DNA of 64,000 bases from Anaerococcus provencensis (GTDB lineage Bacteria; Bacillota; Clostridia; Tissierellales; Peptoniphilaceae), in the NCBI RefSeq assembly GCF_000312365.2, contig NZ_HG003686.1, positions 96,857 through 160,856 on the forward strand, in the 5' to 3' direction. Below the pieces are notes generated by a model. The model was not told the origin of the DNA, made no database searches, and worked only from the letters and a program-made list of their open reading frames with translations. Both the position numbers and the translations under genes were made by a program. Of the stretch, positions 25,700 to 35,157 are shown piece after piece (within the stretch, counting starts at the first letter, position 1; every line of letters starts with the position of its first letter).

Positions 25700-26272
25700 A
25701 TCGCTAAAGACGGAACATATAGAGGTGGAAGAAGAGTAAAAGCAGGAGGCAAACCACAGCCTGCTGCTGAAAAAATAGAAAAAGGTAAAAAAGTAGAAAT
25801 TTTAATGAATGATATTCCAACATTCACGCCAGAAGAAATAGATGCTGTTGACTTACCAGATGGGGCAGTTCTTGATGGAACCGATATGCCTACACCAAGT
25901 GACTATCTATCTGCAAAACAAAAGAATGGAATACCACTAGGTGCAGATGAAATATATAAAGAGACTTGGAGTTGGTTAAAACAGAGAAACTGTGAAAACT
26001 TAGTAAATCCAAGATTATTAGAATCCTACTCCCAGGCTTTTGCAAGATACATTCAATGTGAAGAGGCAATAAGTCAATTTGGACTTTTAGGAAAGCATCC
26101 TACTACGGGAGGAGTTATTGCATCTCCCTTTGTACAGATGTCTTCACAATTTCAAAAGACAGCAAATCTTTTATGGTATGAAATTTATGACATAGTGAAA
26201 GAAAACTGTACTGAAGTTTATGAAGACTATGGGGAAGATATGATGGAAAAACTACTAAGGCAAAGGAGGTAA
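25700..26272 (+). CDS. Phage terminase small subunit, P27 family
   Basis: 190 residues if translation begins at ATC 25700, which follows AGGAGGTGAT by the normal distance and yields (I/M)AKDGTYRGGRRVKAGGKP, the expected family start. An in-frame GTG at 25625 would add 25 residues but has no ribosome site and runs through the cos-like block. The C-terminal helical part (WLKQRNCENLVNPRLLESYS to the end) is the P27 domain. It recognises phage DNA and recruits the large subunit. Confidence 0.85.
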   Translation: MAKDGTYRGGRRVKAGGKPQPAAEKIEKGKKVEILMNDIPTFTPEEIDAVDLPDGAVLDGTDMPTPSDYLSAKQKNGIPLGADEIYKETWSWLKQRNCENLVNPRLLESYSQAFARYIQCEEAISQFGLLGKHPTTGGVIASPFVQMSSQFQKTANLLWYEIYDIVKENCTEVYEDYGEDMMEKLLRQRR

Positions 26273-26277
26273 TAAAT

Positions 26278-27060
26278 TTGTTTGAAAAAGTAAATCCAAA
26301 GCATCCTGACAAACAAGCAGATTGTATTGCAGGTGCAATTGTAGATTTAGCATATAAAGAAAAGGAAAATCCTAAAATAGCAGTCGAAGTTTTGCTTGGT
26401 CATGGTGATTGTCATGTGATTATTGAAACGGACTGCAAGTTAGATGTTGAAGAAATCAAATCAGCTATTAATAGAATAGCAGGAGAAGTAAAAGCCGATG
26501 TAAAAATTGTAGAGCAAGACATTCACTTATCGAACAATCAAAAAGAAAAGATTAGATGTGGGGATAATGGAATCTTTAAGGGAGTACCTACTTCAGACGA
26601 AGAAAAGAAACTATCTTTAATTGCTCGTGAAATCTATTCTAATTATCCCTACGATGGGAAATACATTCTTGATGGAGATAAACTCATCATCTGTCAGTCA
26701 AATGTATCTAGAGAAATTTTAAAATCAATTTATCCAAGAGCAATCGTAAACCCATTAGGGGATTGGACTGGAGGGTTTAATGTTGATACTGGAGCGGCTA
26801 ATAGAAAACTCGGTTCTGATATGGGGCGAGCAGTAACTGGCGGAGGTCTTCATGGTAAAGACCTATCCAAGGCTGATGTATCAGTTAATATTTATGCCCA
26901 CCTAAAGGAACAAGAGGAAAATAGAGAGATTGAATTATCCTGTGCAATCGGAGATGAAACTGTTGATGGTAGACCATATTCAGAAATTGTAGAAATTGCT
27001 AGAAACTACATTAACTCTATCGGTGGTTTTGAGGAATTTGCTAAATGGGGGTTCATCTAA
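26278..27060 (+). CDS. Phage S-adenosylmethionine synthetase-like protein (short MetK)
   Basis: 260 residues from TTG. Recognisable MetK parts are the N-terminal HPDKQADCIAGAIVDLA, GHGDCHVIIET, and the region GDWTGGFNVDTGAANRKLGS, MGRAVTGGGLHGKDLSKADV that matches the active-site GGGAFSGKD segment. Standard MetK is about 390 residues, so this is a reduced phage type. It lies directly before a DNA methyltransferase, overlapping it by one base, and may supply SAM. Confidence 0.8.
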   Translation: MFEKVNPKHPDKQADCIAGAIVDLAYKEKENPKIAVEVLLGHGDCHVIIETDCKLDVEEIKSAINRIAGEVKADVKIVEQDIHLSNNQKEKIRCGDNGIFKGVPTSDEEKKLSLIAREIYSNYPYDGKYILDGDKLIICQSNVSREILKSIYPRAIVNPLGDWTGGFNVDTGAANRKLGSDMGRAVTGGGLHGKDLSKADVSVNIYAHLKEQEENREIELSCAIGDETVDGRPYSEIVEIARNYINSIGGFEEFAKWGFI

Positions 27061-28310
27061 TGAAAGAAGGACTATTACAATATGAATTAAAAAATATAGA
27101 TGAACTCATCCCATATATTAATAATGCTAGAACGCATACTGACGAACAAATTAATAAGGTAGCTGCATCTATAAAAGAATTTGGATTTTTAAATCCTATC
27201 TTAATTTCAGAAGAGAATGTTATTACAGCAGGACATTGCAGACTTCTAGCGGCTAAGAAACTAGGACTAAAGAAAGTTCCATGTATTTTAGAAAATCATC
27301 TCACAGAGGCACAAAGAAAAGCTTATGTTCTTGCTGATAATAAGTTAAGTTTAGATGCTGGCTGGGATGAAGAACTATTGAGAGTTGAAATTGAATCCCT
27401 AGAAGATTATGGATTTAATGTAGAGCTTACAGGATTTTCAACTGAAGAATTATCTTCGCTCTTTGACCTTGGTGTAGAGGCTGAAGAAGATGACTTTGAT
27501 GTTGAAGAAGAACTTAAAAAGCCTATTTTTTCCAAGGAAGGAGATATTTGGACTCTAGGTAGACATAAAGTTATTTGTGGTGATTCTACTCAGTGGGATA
27601 CTTTTGAAAAGCTGCTAAATGATACAAAGGTCAATTTAGTATGTACCGATGCACCATATTTTGTTGAATTAAAAAATAAATCGGGAACGATTAAAAATGA
27701 CAACTTAAATGATAAAGAGGCCTATGAATTTTTAATGAAGGTCTTTACAAACTTTAAAGACGCAATGGCTAAGGATGCATCAATTTATGAATTCTATGCA
27801 ACGATGAAAGCTAGAGTTTTCTATGATGCTTTTGAAGATGCAGGCTTTAAAGTTGGTGCAGGGCTTATTTGGAAAAAACCAAGAGCTCCTTTCATGAGAA
27901 CAGATTGGAAATTTAATATGGAGCCTATTATATTTGGTTGGAGAAAAGATGGAAAACATAACTGGTATGGAGATCAAAAGCAAACAGCAGTCTTTGAATT
28001 TGATGGAATTAAAGATTCTGAAAAAGAAGGATGTGGTCATCCATCATCAAAACCAGTACCACTTATTGCTTATTTAATAAAGCAATCAACTCAAACAAAT
28101 GGCTTAGTCCTTGATGGATTTTTAGGAAGTGCATCTGCATTAATTGCCTGTGAGGAGCTTAATCGAATCTGCTATGGAATAGAAATAGAGCCTAAATTTG
28201 TTGATGTAGCAGTAAAAAGATATTTAAATTTAGTTGGTAGTGATAAAGATATAAGCCTTTTAAGAGATGAAAAAAAATATAAGTATGAAGATGCTATTAA
28301 TCTGACTTGA
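27060..28310 (+). CDS. ParB-methyltransferase fusion (N6-adenine/N4-cytosine type)
   Basis: 416 residues from ATG 27060, coupled to the MetK-like gene (TAATGA). Residues ~5-150 are a ParB/Sulfiredoxin-like domain (NNARTHTDEQINKVAASIKE, GHCRLLAAKKLG). Residues ~165-400 are a beta-class DNA methyltransferase: motif IV near residue 197 reads DAPY instead of DPPY, then motif I LDGFLGSASALIACEELNR. The Pro-to-Ala change at motif IV is unusual. It probably protects phage DNA from host restriction. Confidence 0.88.
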   Translation: MKEGLLQYELKNIDELIPYINNARTHTDEQINKVAASIKEFGFLNPILISEENVITAGHCRLLAAKKLGLKKVPCILENHLTEAQRKAYVLADNKLSLDAGWDEELLRVEIESLEDYGFNVELTGFSTEELSSLFDLGVEAEEDDFDVEEELKKPIFSKEGDIWTLGRHKVICGDSTQWDTFEKLLNDTKVNLVCTDAPYFVELKNKSGTIKNDNLNDKEAYEFLMKVFTNFKDAMAKDASIYEFYATMKARVFYDAFEDAGFKVGAGLIWKKPRAPFMRTDWKFNMEPIIFGWRKDGKHNWYGDQKQTAVFEFDGIKDSEKEGCGHPSSKPVPLIAYLIKQSTQTNGLVLDGFLGSASALIACEELNRICYGIEIEPKFVDVAVKRYLNLVGSDKDISLLRDEKKYKYEDAINLT

Positions 28311-28353
28311 TATAAATCAGTATTTGAGTGATATATGTATGTGAGGTGATTAG

Positions 28354-28569
28354 ATGATTTCAAGGGAAATTATACAAAAATTAAAAGAGACGTATCCAGT
28401 AGGTACAAGAGTAAAACTAATCCAAATGGAAGATGGACAGGCTCCACCAGTTGGAACTTTAGGCACAGTTTATGGGGTGGATGCCATTGGATCAATCCTA
28501 GTAAAATGGGATAATGGTTCGATGTTAAATGTAATTTTTAGGGAGGATATAATTGAAAAATCTAATTAA
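28354..28569 (+). CDS. DUF4314 protein
   Basis: 71 residues with GAGGTG before ATG. VGTRVKLIQMEDGQAPPVGT and LGTVYGVDAIGSILVKWDNG form the small SH3-like beta barrel of DUF4314, common beside phage methyltransferases. Function unknown. Confidence 0.85.
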   Translation: MISREIIQKLKETYPVGTRVKLIQMEDGQAPPVGTLGTVYGVDAIGSILVKWDNGSMLNVIFREDIIEKSN

Positions 28570-28584
28570 ATAACCATACATTGC

Positions 28585-28621
28585 TTGACTATTCCTCTAT
28601 TGTACGGGAATATGTGTACAA
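28585..28621 (+). promoter_or_regulatory. Conserved promoter cassette, copy 1
   Basis: TTGACT (28585-28590), 17 bases, GAATAT (28608-28613). The spacer ends in TTGTACGG and the palindrome TTGTAC-N10-GTACAA (28600-28621) covers the -10 box. The same cassette recurs at 29044 and, without the second palindrome arm, at 48165. Confidence 0.8.
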
Positions 28622-28641
28622 CAAAAGAGGAGGAACGAAAA

Positions 28642-29010
28642 ATGAAAAAAATTGAACTGCTAGAAAATATAAAAGAAAAAGAAGAATTCGAAGAAAATAA
28701 AATAAGTTACAGATTTTATTGGGCATATAGAGAATCCCAAAGGATAGGTCGAGACATCCTAAACTTTGAAGACATTGGATTTGAAGATAATCACGAAGAT
28801 ATGATAGAGAATCTTGAAAGATTCGGGATACAAGAATTTACCATTTCCGATCAGTCAACAGGACTCATGAAAGGACTAAAAAGCTTTAAAAGAAAAGGTT
28901 ACTTTCCTATAGACTTAATTGAAATAGATACAGGAAGGACTAATTGGAATTTCAAAGAAAGAAAAGAGGAAAAAGAGTATGAACCAGCCCTCCTTTTCAA
29001 GAGAAACTAA
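28642..29010 (+). CDS. Conserved hypothetical phage protein
   Basis: 122 residues from ATG with GAGGAGG; the frame is open from 28585 but that start lies inside the promoter cassette. Acidic, mixed alpha/beta, with RFYWAYRESQRIGRDILNFE and FTISDQSTGLMKGLKSFKRK. No domain recognised. It has its own promoter, unlike the head genes, so it may be expressed in the lysogen. Confidence 0.65.
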   Translation: MKKIELLENIKEKEEFEENKISYRFYWAYRESQRIGRDILNFEDIGFEDNHEDMIENLERFGIQEFTISDQSTGLMKGLKSFKRKGYFPIDLIEIDTGRTNWNFKERKEEKEYEPALLFKRN

Positions 29011-29043
29011 GAGAAAAAATAGAGAGTTAAGCAAGATAATTGC

Positions 29044-29080
29044 TTGACTTATCTCTTCTTGTACGGGAATATGTGTACAA
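29044..29080 (+). promoter_or_regulatory. Conserved promoter cassette, copy 2
   Basis: TTGACT (29044-29049), 17 bases, GAATAT (29067-29072), with TTGTAC (29059-29064) and GTACAA (29075-29080) as palindromic arms. It drives the small gene at 29104. Confidence 0.8.
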
Positions 29081-29103
29081 CAAAAGAGAAGGAGAACATT
29101 ACC

Positions 29104-29391
29104 ATGAAAAAAGACCTTTTAGAAAGATTAGAAACAGAAGTTACAGCTTGCAAAAGATACGCAGAAAGCTCAATAAAAAAATCAAAAGAAGGCAAGACTG
29201 GAGCAGCCATTAATCTTTTAGACATAGCGGGAACAGCAAAGAAATGTGCAGACCAAGTTCATGAAGAACTTTGGGAGGTATCAAAAGGAAATTTAACAGA
29301 TGAAGAATTTCAACTTTTTGCAGAATCAGAAACACTAGAAAGAGAACTTAAGAAAGCATACAAAGAATTAAACATAGCAAGACAAAGATAA
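29104..29391 (+). CDS. Small helical phage protein of unknown function
   Basis: 95 residues, ATG with GAAGGAG. Nearly all helix: KDLLERLETEVTACKRYAES and LKKAYKELNIARQR. No domain recognised. It shares its promoter type with the gene at 28642, so both may belong to one regulon. Confidence 0.65.
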   Translation: MKKDLLERLETEVTACKRYAESSIKKSKEGKTGAAINLLDIAGTAKKCADQVHEELWEVSKGNLTDEEFQLFAESETLERELKKAYKELNIARQR

Positions 29392-29402
29392 AATAAAATT
29401 CC

Positions 29403-29460
29403 AAATAGAGTTTAGGCTCTATTTGTCGTAGTAGAAGTCACTAGCAAGTGGCTATTTTTT
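29403..29460 (+). terminator. Two hairpins before the large terminase
   Basis: AAATAGAG/CTCTATTT (29403-29424) and AGTCACT/AGTGGCT followed by a T-run (29437-29460). The second has terminator form. Confidence 0.6.
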
Positions 29461-29488
29461 ATGCCTATTTTTAGATGAAGGAGGTCAA

Positions 29489-31078
29489 ATGAAATATAAA
29501 CCAACAAAATTTATGCTACCTACATCTCACTATGATAAAAACAAAGCAGACTATGCTGTCACCTTTATAGAATGCCTAAAACACACAAAAGGTAGATGGG
29601 CAGGTAAAGATTTCAAGCTTATTGACTGGCAAGAAGAAATCATTAGAGACTTGTTTGGAATTGTGAAAGATACAGGGTATCGACAATTTAATACAGCCTA
29701 TATTGAAATACCAAAGAAAATGGGAAAGTCAGAACTTGCAGCTGCTGTAGCACTCCTTCTTACTTGCGGTGATGGAGAGGAAAGAGCAGAAGTTTATGGA
29801 TGTGCTGCAGATAGGCAACAAGCAACTATCGTCTTCGATGTTGCAGCTGATATGGTAAGGATGAGCCCAGCCTTATCTAAAAGAGTAAAGATACTAGCAT
29901 CTCAAAAGAGAATGATATATAAGCCGACCAATTCTTTCTATCAAGTTTTATCTGCAGAGGCTTATTCTAAACACGGATTTAATATTCATGGTGTGGTCTT
30001 TGACGAACTTCATACCCAACCTAACAGAAAACTTTTTGATGTTATGACAAAAGGTTCAGGAGATGCAAGAACTCAACCCCTATATTTTCTTATTACAACT
30101 GCAGGAACAGATACGAAATCAATCTGCTACGAAACTCACCAAAAGGCAGTCGACATACTTGAAGGAAGAAAAACTGATCCAACTTTTTATCCCGTGATTT
30201 ATGGAGCAGATAGAGAAGATGATTGGACAGATGAAAAAGTATGGCATAAGGCTAACCCATCCTTAGGAATTACAGTTCCAATAGAAAAAGTAAGACAAGC
30301 CTGTGAATCGGCTAAGCAAAACCCAACTGAAGAAAATGCCTTCAGACAGTTAAGATTAAATCAGTGGGTCAAACAAGCAATTAGGTGGATGCCTATGGAA
30401 AAATGGGACTTATGTAACTTTGCTGTTAATGAAGAAGAACTAAAAGGTAGAGTTTGTTATGGTGGACTTGACCTATCATCAACAACAGATATTACGGCCT
30501 TTGTTTTAGTCTTTCCTCCATTAGATGAGGATGATAAATATCAAATATTACCCTACTTTTGGTTGCCAGAAGATAACCTCGACCTAAGAGTAAAAAGAGA
30601 CCATGTGAACTATGACCTATGGAAAAAACAAGGCTATATTCAGACAACAGAAGGCAATGTAGTTCATTATGGTTTTATTGAAAAATTTATAGAAGATTTA
30701 GGTGATATATATAACATCCGAGAAATTGCCTTTGACAGATGGGGAGCAGTTCAGATGGTACAAAACTTAGAAGGAATGGGTTTCACAGTTGTTCCTTTTG
30801 GTCAAGGATTTAAAGACATGTCTCCACCAACAAAAGAATTAATGAAACTAACTCTCGAAAGAAAAATAGCCCATGGAGGTCATCCAGTTCTAAGGTGGAT
30901 GATGGATAATATCTTTATTCGAACAGATCCCGCTGGAAACATTAAGGCAGATAAAGAAAAATCTACAGAAAAGATAGATGGGGTTATTGCTACAATCATG
31001 GCTCTTGATAGGGCTATAAGGTGTGGCAATGATACTAGTGAGTCGGTTTATGATGATAGGGGATTGATTATTTTTTAA
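29489..31078 (+). CDS. terL: Phage terminase large subunit
   Basis: 529 residues. ATPase: WQEEIIRDLFG adenine-binding part, Walker A-like IPKKMGKSELAAA (residues ~76-88), Walker B VVFDELHTQ, coupling motif ITTAGTDTKS. Nuclease domain begins at YGGLDLSSTTDITAF with the first metal Asp, then AFDRWGA and a C-terminal Asp in KIDGVIATIMALDRAI. It translocates and cuts DNA at the portal. Packaging gene order is broken by three genes since the small subunit and by a reversed gene before the portal. Confidence 0.95.
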   Translation: MKYKPTKFMLPTSHYDKNKADYAVTFIECLKHTKGRWAGKDFKLIDWQEEIIRDLFGIVKDTGYRQFNTAYIEIPKKMGKSELAAAVALLLTCGDGEERAEVYGCAADRQQATIVFDVAADMVRMSPALSKRVKILASQKRMIYKPTNSFYQVLSAEAYSKHGFNIHGVVFDELHTQPNRKLFDVMTKGSGDARTQPLYFLITTAGTDTKSICYETHQKAVDILEGRKTDPTFYPVIYGADREDDWTDEKVWHKANPSLGITVPIEKVRQACESAKQNPTEENAFRQLRLNQWVKQAIRWMPMEKWDLCNFAVNEEELKGRVCYGGLDLSSTTDITAFVLVFPPLDEDDKYQILPYFWLPEDNLDLRVKRDHVNYDLWKKQGYIQTTEGNVVHYGFIEKFIEDLGDIYNIREIAFDRWGAVQMVQNLEGMGFTVVPFGQGFKDMSPPTKELMKLTLERKIAHGGHPVLRWMMDNIFIRTDPAGNIKADKEKSTEKIDGVIATIMALDRAIRCGNDTSESVYDDRGLIIF

Positions 31079-31149
31079 TCTCTCTATTTTTGATTTATCA
31101 TAGCCAAATTTAGAAAAGTGGCGAGATTTAGAGTTAAGTAAAAATGCAC

Positions 31150-31174
31150 GAAAAAAGCCACCATATAGGTGGCT
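31150..31174 (-). terminator. Terminator of the DUF3800 gene
   Basis: AGCCACC and GGTGGCT around ATATA (31156-31174). On the minus strand the stem is followed by six T, in the right direction for the DUF3800 gene about 125 bases away. The gap 31079-31298 holds nothing else recognisable. Confidence 0.7.
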
Positions 31175-31298
31175 AGAATATGTATACCAATTGCTTATGA
31201 GTGACGATAACACATATCGCTTACCTAGATAATGGCACTTGAATAAGACTTACTGTTGGTATAATCATGATACTTTAAAAATAGAAAAAAGTCAAGTT

Positions 31299-31970
31299 TT
31301 ATAGGGGAAATTCAAAAATATATTTTAAGATACCATTGTCTCTTAAAGTTTTAAACTCATCTGCGTAATTACCTGTTTTAAGATGAGAATACAAGATATT
31401 TGAGAAAACATCAGCGATTTGAATATTTGAGTTATTGGCAGAGTCAAAATATGAAACCGCAAAATTTCCTTGATTAATCCCAGTTATGCAAAGTTCAGTG
31501 TTTAAATAGTCCTCAAGAAAGAATCTCGATTCGGTTCTTTCATTTCTTTCATCAAGTTGTAAAAGATGATTCTCACTTGGTATGTAATTATTTCTTATGA
31601 AGTAGTCCAGTGATATTTTTAATAGGTAATTGAAAACTCTAGATGTATTTGAACAAAAAGTATCTTTGAGTCTTGAATTGTCAACTTTTAAATAGAAAAG
31701 ACTGAAGTTGCTTTTTCTGGCAAAGAAGTTTATAAATTTTTGTTTCATGGGTCTATCAAAAGCAGAACCTTTTAACTCATGAAATGTTCCATTTAAAAAC
31801 ATTTTTTGCCTATTGTCTATTCTTTTAAGCTCTTCAAGATTAGATGCTACAAAACGTTTATAGGATCTTTTTAAAGCATTAGAATTATCTGGAATAATTA
31901 ACGTGATAATGAAGTATTCATTTTTAAGTTGATTATTAATTGTTCCTGATTCGTCGATATATATGTTCAT
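31299..31970 (-). CDS. DUF3800 protein, reversed insertion in the packaging module
   Basis: 223 residues from the ATG at 31970 (GGAAGGA upstream; the frame runs further but is shadow). MNIYIDESG at the start is the DUF3800 signature, with the acidic residues of a RNase H-like fold; late ADVFSNILYSHLK carries the second conserved Asp. These proteins are frequent in prophages and defence regions; function is unproven. It lies between large terminase and portal, opposite to all phage late genes, with its own TATAAT box (about 31999-32004) and terminator. Confidence 0.85.
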   Translation of the reverse strand: MNIYIDESGTINNQLKNEYFIITLIIPDNSNALKRSYKRFVASNLEELKRIDNRQKMFLNGTFHELKGSAFDRPMKQKFINFFARKSNFSLFYLKVDNSRLKDTFCSNTSRVFNYLLKISLDYFIRNNYIPSENHLLQLDERNERTESRFFLEDYLNTELCITGINQGNFAVSYFDSANNSNIQIADVFSNILYSHLKTGNYADEFKTLRDNGILKYIFEFPL

Positions 31971-32037
31971 AGTTTGTCCTTCCAGTAAATATATTAACAT
32001 TATATCACAAATGATTAAAATTTTAGGAGGTGGTAAT

Positions 32038-33279
32038 ATAAACATTTTAAACTTAATATTCAAGTCGAGAGACAAACCTAAAGACGGGGAGAGGATATCT
32101 TCATCGTCTTTTTTATTTGGGAGAACAACAGCAGGAAGGAATGTCAACGAATTTACTGCCATGCAAATGACGGCAGTTTATTCATGTGTGAGAGTTCTTG
32201 CTGAAACCTTAGCAGGACTTCCTCTTCATCTATATAAAAGAGGAGATTCGAACTCAAAGGAAAAAGCAAAAGACCACGCCATATATTTTCTTTTGCACGA
32301 TGAACCAAATACTGAAATGACTTCCTTTGTATTTAGAGAAACACTGATGACTCATCTTCTTTTATGGGGAAATGCCTATGCTCAGATAATTCGAAATGGA
32401 AGAAATGAGATCATTGGACTTTATCCCTTAATGCCAAACAAGATGACTGTTATGCGAAGTGAAGAAGGAGAAATCTTCTATAAATACAATCATAAATCAG
32501 AAGAAGTTTATCTTTTAAAAGAAGATGTCCTTCACATACCTGGACTTGGTTTTGATGGCCTTATTGGATACTCGCCAATTACAATGGCAAAGAATGCAAT
32601 TGGTATGGCTATGGCTTGTGAAGATTATGGTGCTAGCTTTTTCCAAAATGGCGCACAGCCAGGTGGGGTTTTAGAGCATCCAGGTATTATTAAAGATCCA
32701 GAAAGAGTTAGAGCGTCATGGAATGCTGCCTTTCAAGGCCCTAAAAACGCCAACAAAGTGGCTGTACTTGAAGAAGGGATGAAATACCAACCCATAGCCA
32801 TAGCGCCAAGTGAGGCCCAGTTTTTGGAAACTAGAAAGTTTCAGTTAAATGAGATAGCAAGAATATTCAGAATACCACCTCATATGATTGGTGACTTGGA
32901 GAAGTCGTCATTTTCAAATATAGAACAGCAGTCACTTGAATTTGTTAAATACACCCTTGATCCTTGGATCGTTCGTTGGGAACAATCTTTGGAAAGAGCA
33001 CTACTAACAAATAAAGAAAAAGAATCATACTTTATTAAATTCAATCTTGATGGACTTCTGAGGGGAGACTATGAATCAAGGATGAATGGATATGCTGTAG
33101 GAAGACAAAATGGCTGGATGAGTGCAAATGACATAAGAGAATTAGAAAATCTAGATAGGATATCGGCTGAAGAAGGTGGTGACTTATACCTTGTAAATGG
33201 AAATATGCTACCACTTGATAAGGCAGGTAGTTTTTATCAGCAGAAAGGAGAAGTGATAAGTCCTAATGAAGAACAATAG
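32038..33279 (+). CDS. Phage portal protein (HK97 family)
   Basis: 413 residues if initiated at ATA 32038, which lies 7 bases after AGGAGG; an in-frame ATG at 32011 exists but lacks a ribosome site and would read through the AGGAGG. RNVNEFTAMQMTAVYSCVRV, LLLWGNAYAQIIRNG and IARIFRIPPHMIGDLEKSSF are portal signatures. Twelve copies form the DNA channel in the capsid. The last 14 bases overlap the protease gene. Confidence 0.92.
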   Translation: MNILNLIFKSRDKPKDGERISSSSFLFGRTTAGRNVNEFTAMQMTAVYSCVRVLAETLAGLPLHLYKRGDSNSKEKAKDHAIYFLLHDEPNTEMTSFVFRETLMTHLLLWGNAYAQIIRNGRNEIIGLYPLMPNKMTVMRSEEGEIFYKYNHKSEEVYLLKEDVLHIPGLGFDGLIGYSPITMAKNAIGMAMACEDYGASFFQNGAQPGGVLEHPGIIKDPERVRASWNAAFQGPKNANKVAVLEEGMKYQPIAIAPSEAQFLETRKFQLNEIARIFRIPPHMIGDLEKSSFSNIEQQSLEFVKYTLDPWIVRWEQSLERALLTNKEKESYFIKFNLDGLLRGDYESRMNGYAVGRQNGWMSANDIRELENLDRISAEEGGDLYLVNGNMLPLDKAGSFYQQKGEVISPNEEQ

Positions 33280-33952
33280 AATATTTTGGAATTGGAAAAA
33301 GGATTCAAATGAACTCTATATAGATGGAGTTATTGCAGAAGAGTCTTGGTTTGATGATGAAATAACTCCAAGGCTCTTTTTTGAAGAATTAAAAAACAAA
33401 AGTGGAGATATAACTGTGTGGATCAACTCCCCTGGTGGAGATTGTATCGCAGCATCAAGAATTTACACCATGCTTTTAGAACACAAGGGAAATGTGACAA
33501 TTAAGATTGATGGACTTGCAGCATCAGCAGCATCAGTTATTGCTATGGCAGGAACTGAAGTTTTGATGAGTCCTACATCACTAATGATGATTCATAATCC
33601 TTTAACTGTAGCAATTGGCGACTCAAAAGAAATGCAAAAAGCTATCGATATGCTTAAGGAAGTCAAGGAATCAATCATCAATGCCTATGAGATTAAAACT
33701 GGTTTATCCCGAGAAGAGATTTCTAATCTAATGGATGGAGAGACTTGGTTTGATAAGAATAAGGCCATCGAGATGGGTTTTTGTGATGGAACTCTCACTG
33801 ACAAAAGAAAAGATGAAAAAGCTACAAACATGATCTTTTCAAGACGAGCAGTTACAAACTCACTTTTAACAAAGATAAATAAAGAAGTAAAGACTCACTC
33901 AATGAATGAGGTAGAAGAAAGATTAAACAAAATTAAAAATACTTGGAGGTAA
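33266..33952 (+). CDS. ClpP-like prohead protease
   Basis: 228 residues. A ClpP serine protease fold: VWINSPGGDCIAASRIYTML (oxyanion GG), GLAASAASVIAMAG with the nucleophile Ser, LMMIHNPLTV with the catalytic His, and a later Asp. Its place between portal and capsid genes shows it is the maturation protease that removes the scaffold or delta domain of the capsid protein. Confidence 0.93.
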   Translation: MKNNRIFWNWKKDSNELYIDGVIAEESWFDDEITPRLFFEELKNKSGDITVWINSPGGDCIAASRIYTMLLEHKGNVTIKIDGLAASAASVIAMAGTEVLMSPTSLMMIHNPLTVAIGDSKEMQKAIDMLKEVKESIINAYEIKTGLSREEISNLMDGETWFDKNKAIEMGFCDGTLTDKRKDEKATNMIFSRRAVTNSLLTKINKEVKTHSMNEVEERLNKIKNTWR

Positions 33953-33956
33953 TTAT

Positions 33957-35147
33957 ATGAACTTAAAAGAACTAATGGAAAAGAGAACTAAAGCTTGGGA
34001 TGAGGCAAAGGCATTTGCTGAATCTAAGAAAGATGAAAAGGGTCTAATGTCTGATGAAGACTTTAAGACATATGAAGAGATGGAAAGAACTATCGAGAAT
34101 TATACTCGTGAAATTGAAAGAAAGAAGAGGGAAGAAGAAATGGATAAAACTTTAGAAAAACCTACTACTCAAGCATTAACAAATGAACCTGCTACTTTTA
34201 ATGAAGAAGAAAAACCAATGAGAGCTAGAAATGTCTATAAGAAATCTATGATGAAGGCATTAAGAACTAACTTTAGAGATATTTCCAATGAATTAAAAGT
34301 AGGTACAGATGAAAGTGGTGGATATTTAGTTCCTGAAGAAATGGAAACAGATATTGTAAATGGTCTTGAAGAAGAAAACATTGTAAGAAAATTAGCTACA
34401 AAAGTTCAAACTTCTGGACTTCATAAAATTAATATTGCAGCTACAAAGCCTGCTGCTCTATGGGTAGAAGAAGGTGGTCAACTAACCTTTGGAGATGGCA
34501 CATTCGATCAAGTATCTCTTGATGCACACAAACTTCATGTTGGAATTAAAGTTACTGAAGAACTTCTCTATGATGCAGCCTTTAATTTAGAAAAATACAT
34601 TACTGAAGAATTTACTAGAGCGTTAGCAAATGCTGAAGAAGATGCCTTCTTAAATGGTGATGGAGTAAATAAGCCTACAGGAATTTTTGACTCTAAAAAG
34701 GGTGGAGAACTTGGAGGAACAACAAAGGCTCAAACAATTACTGCTGATGAATTAATTGATTTAGTTTACTCGCTAGATAGACCATATAGAAAGAAAGCAG
34801 CCTTCATTTTAAATGACGCAACAGTTGCTCAAATTAGAAAACTTAAGGATGTTAATGGTGCATATATTTGGCAACCATCACTTAAAGATGGAGAACCAGA
34901 TAGACTTTTAGGATATCCTGCTTATACATCTGCCTTTGCTCCAAAAGCTGAAAAAGGAAAACTTGCAGTAGCCTTTGGCGATTTTTCATATTACAAGATT
35001 GGAGATAGAGGAAATAGGTCTTTCCAAGACTTAAAGGAACTATTTGCTGGTAATGGCATGGTTGGGTTCTTAGGAAAAGAAAGAGTAGATGGCATCTTAG
35101 TTTTAAGAGAAGCAGTTAAACTATTAAAAATCGGTGCTACTGCCTAA
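33957..35147 (+). CDS. Major capsid protein, HK97 fold
   Basis: 396 residues. Residues ~1-100 are a charged coiled-coil delta domain (EEMERTIENYTREIERKKRE) likely removed by the protease upstream. The mature part starts near RNFRDISNELKVGTDESGGY with LVPEEMETDIVNGLEEENIV, TKVQTSGLHKINI, then DAFLNGDGVNKPTGIF and the P-domain. GGAGG precedes the start. Confidence 0.95.
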   Translation: MNLKELMEKRTKAWDEAKAFAESKKDEKGLMSDEDFKTYEEMERTIENYTREIERKKREEEMDKTLEKPTTQALTNEPATFNEEEKPMRARNVYKKSMMKALRTNFRDISNELKVGTDESGGYLVPEEMETDIVNGLEEENIVRKLATKVQTSGLHKINIAATKPAALWVEEGGQLTFGDGTFDQVSLDAHKLHVGIKVTEELLYDAAFNLEKYITEEFTRALANAEEDAFLNGDGVNKPTGIFDSKKGGELGGTTKAQTITADELIDLVYSLDRPYRKKAAFILNDATVAQIRKLKDVNGAYIWQPSLKDGEPDRLLGYPAYTSAFAPKAEKGKLAVAFGDFSYYKIGDRGNRSFQDLKELFAGNGMVGFLGKERVDGILVLREAVKLLKIGATA

Positions 35148-35157
35148 GGAGTAAATT

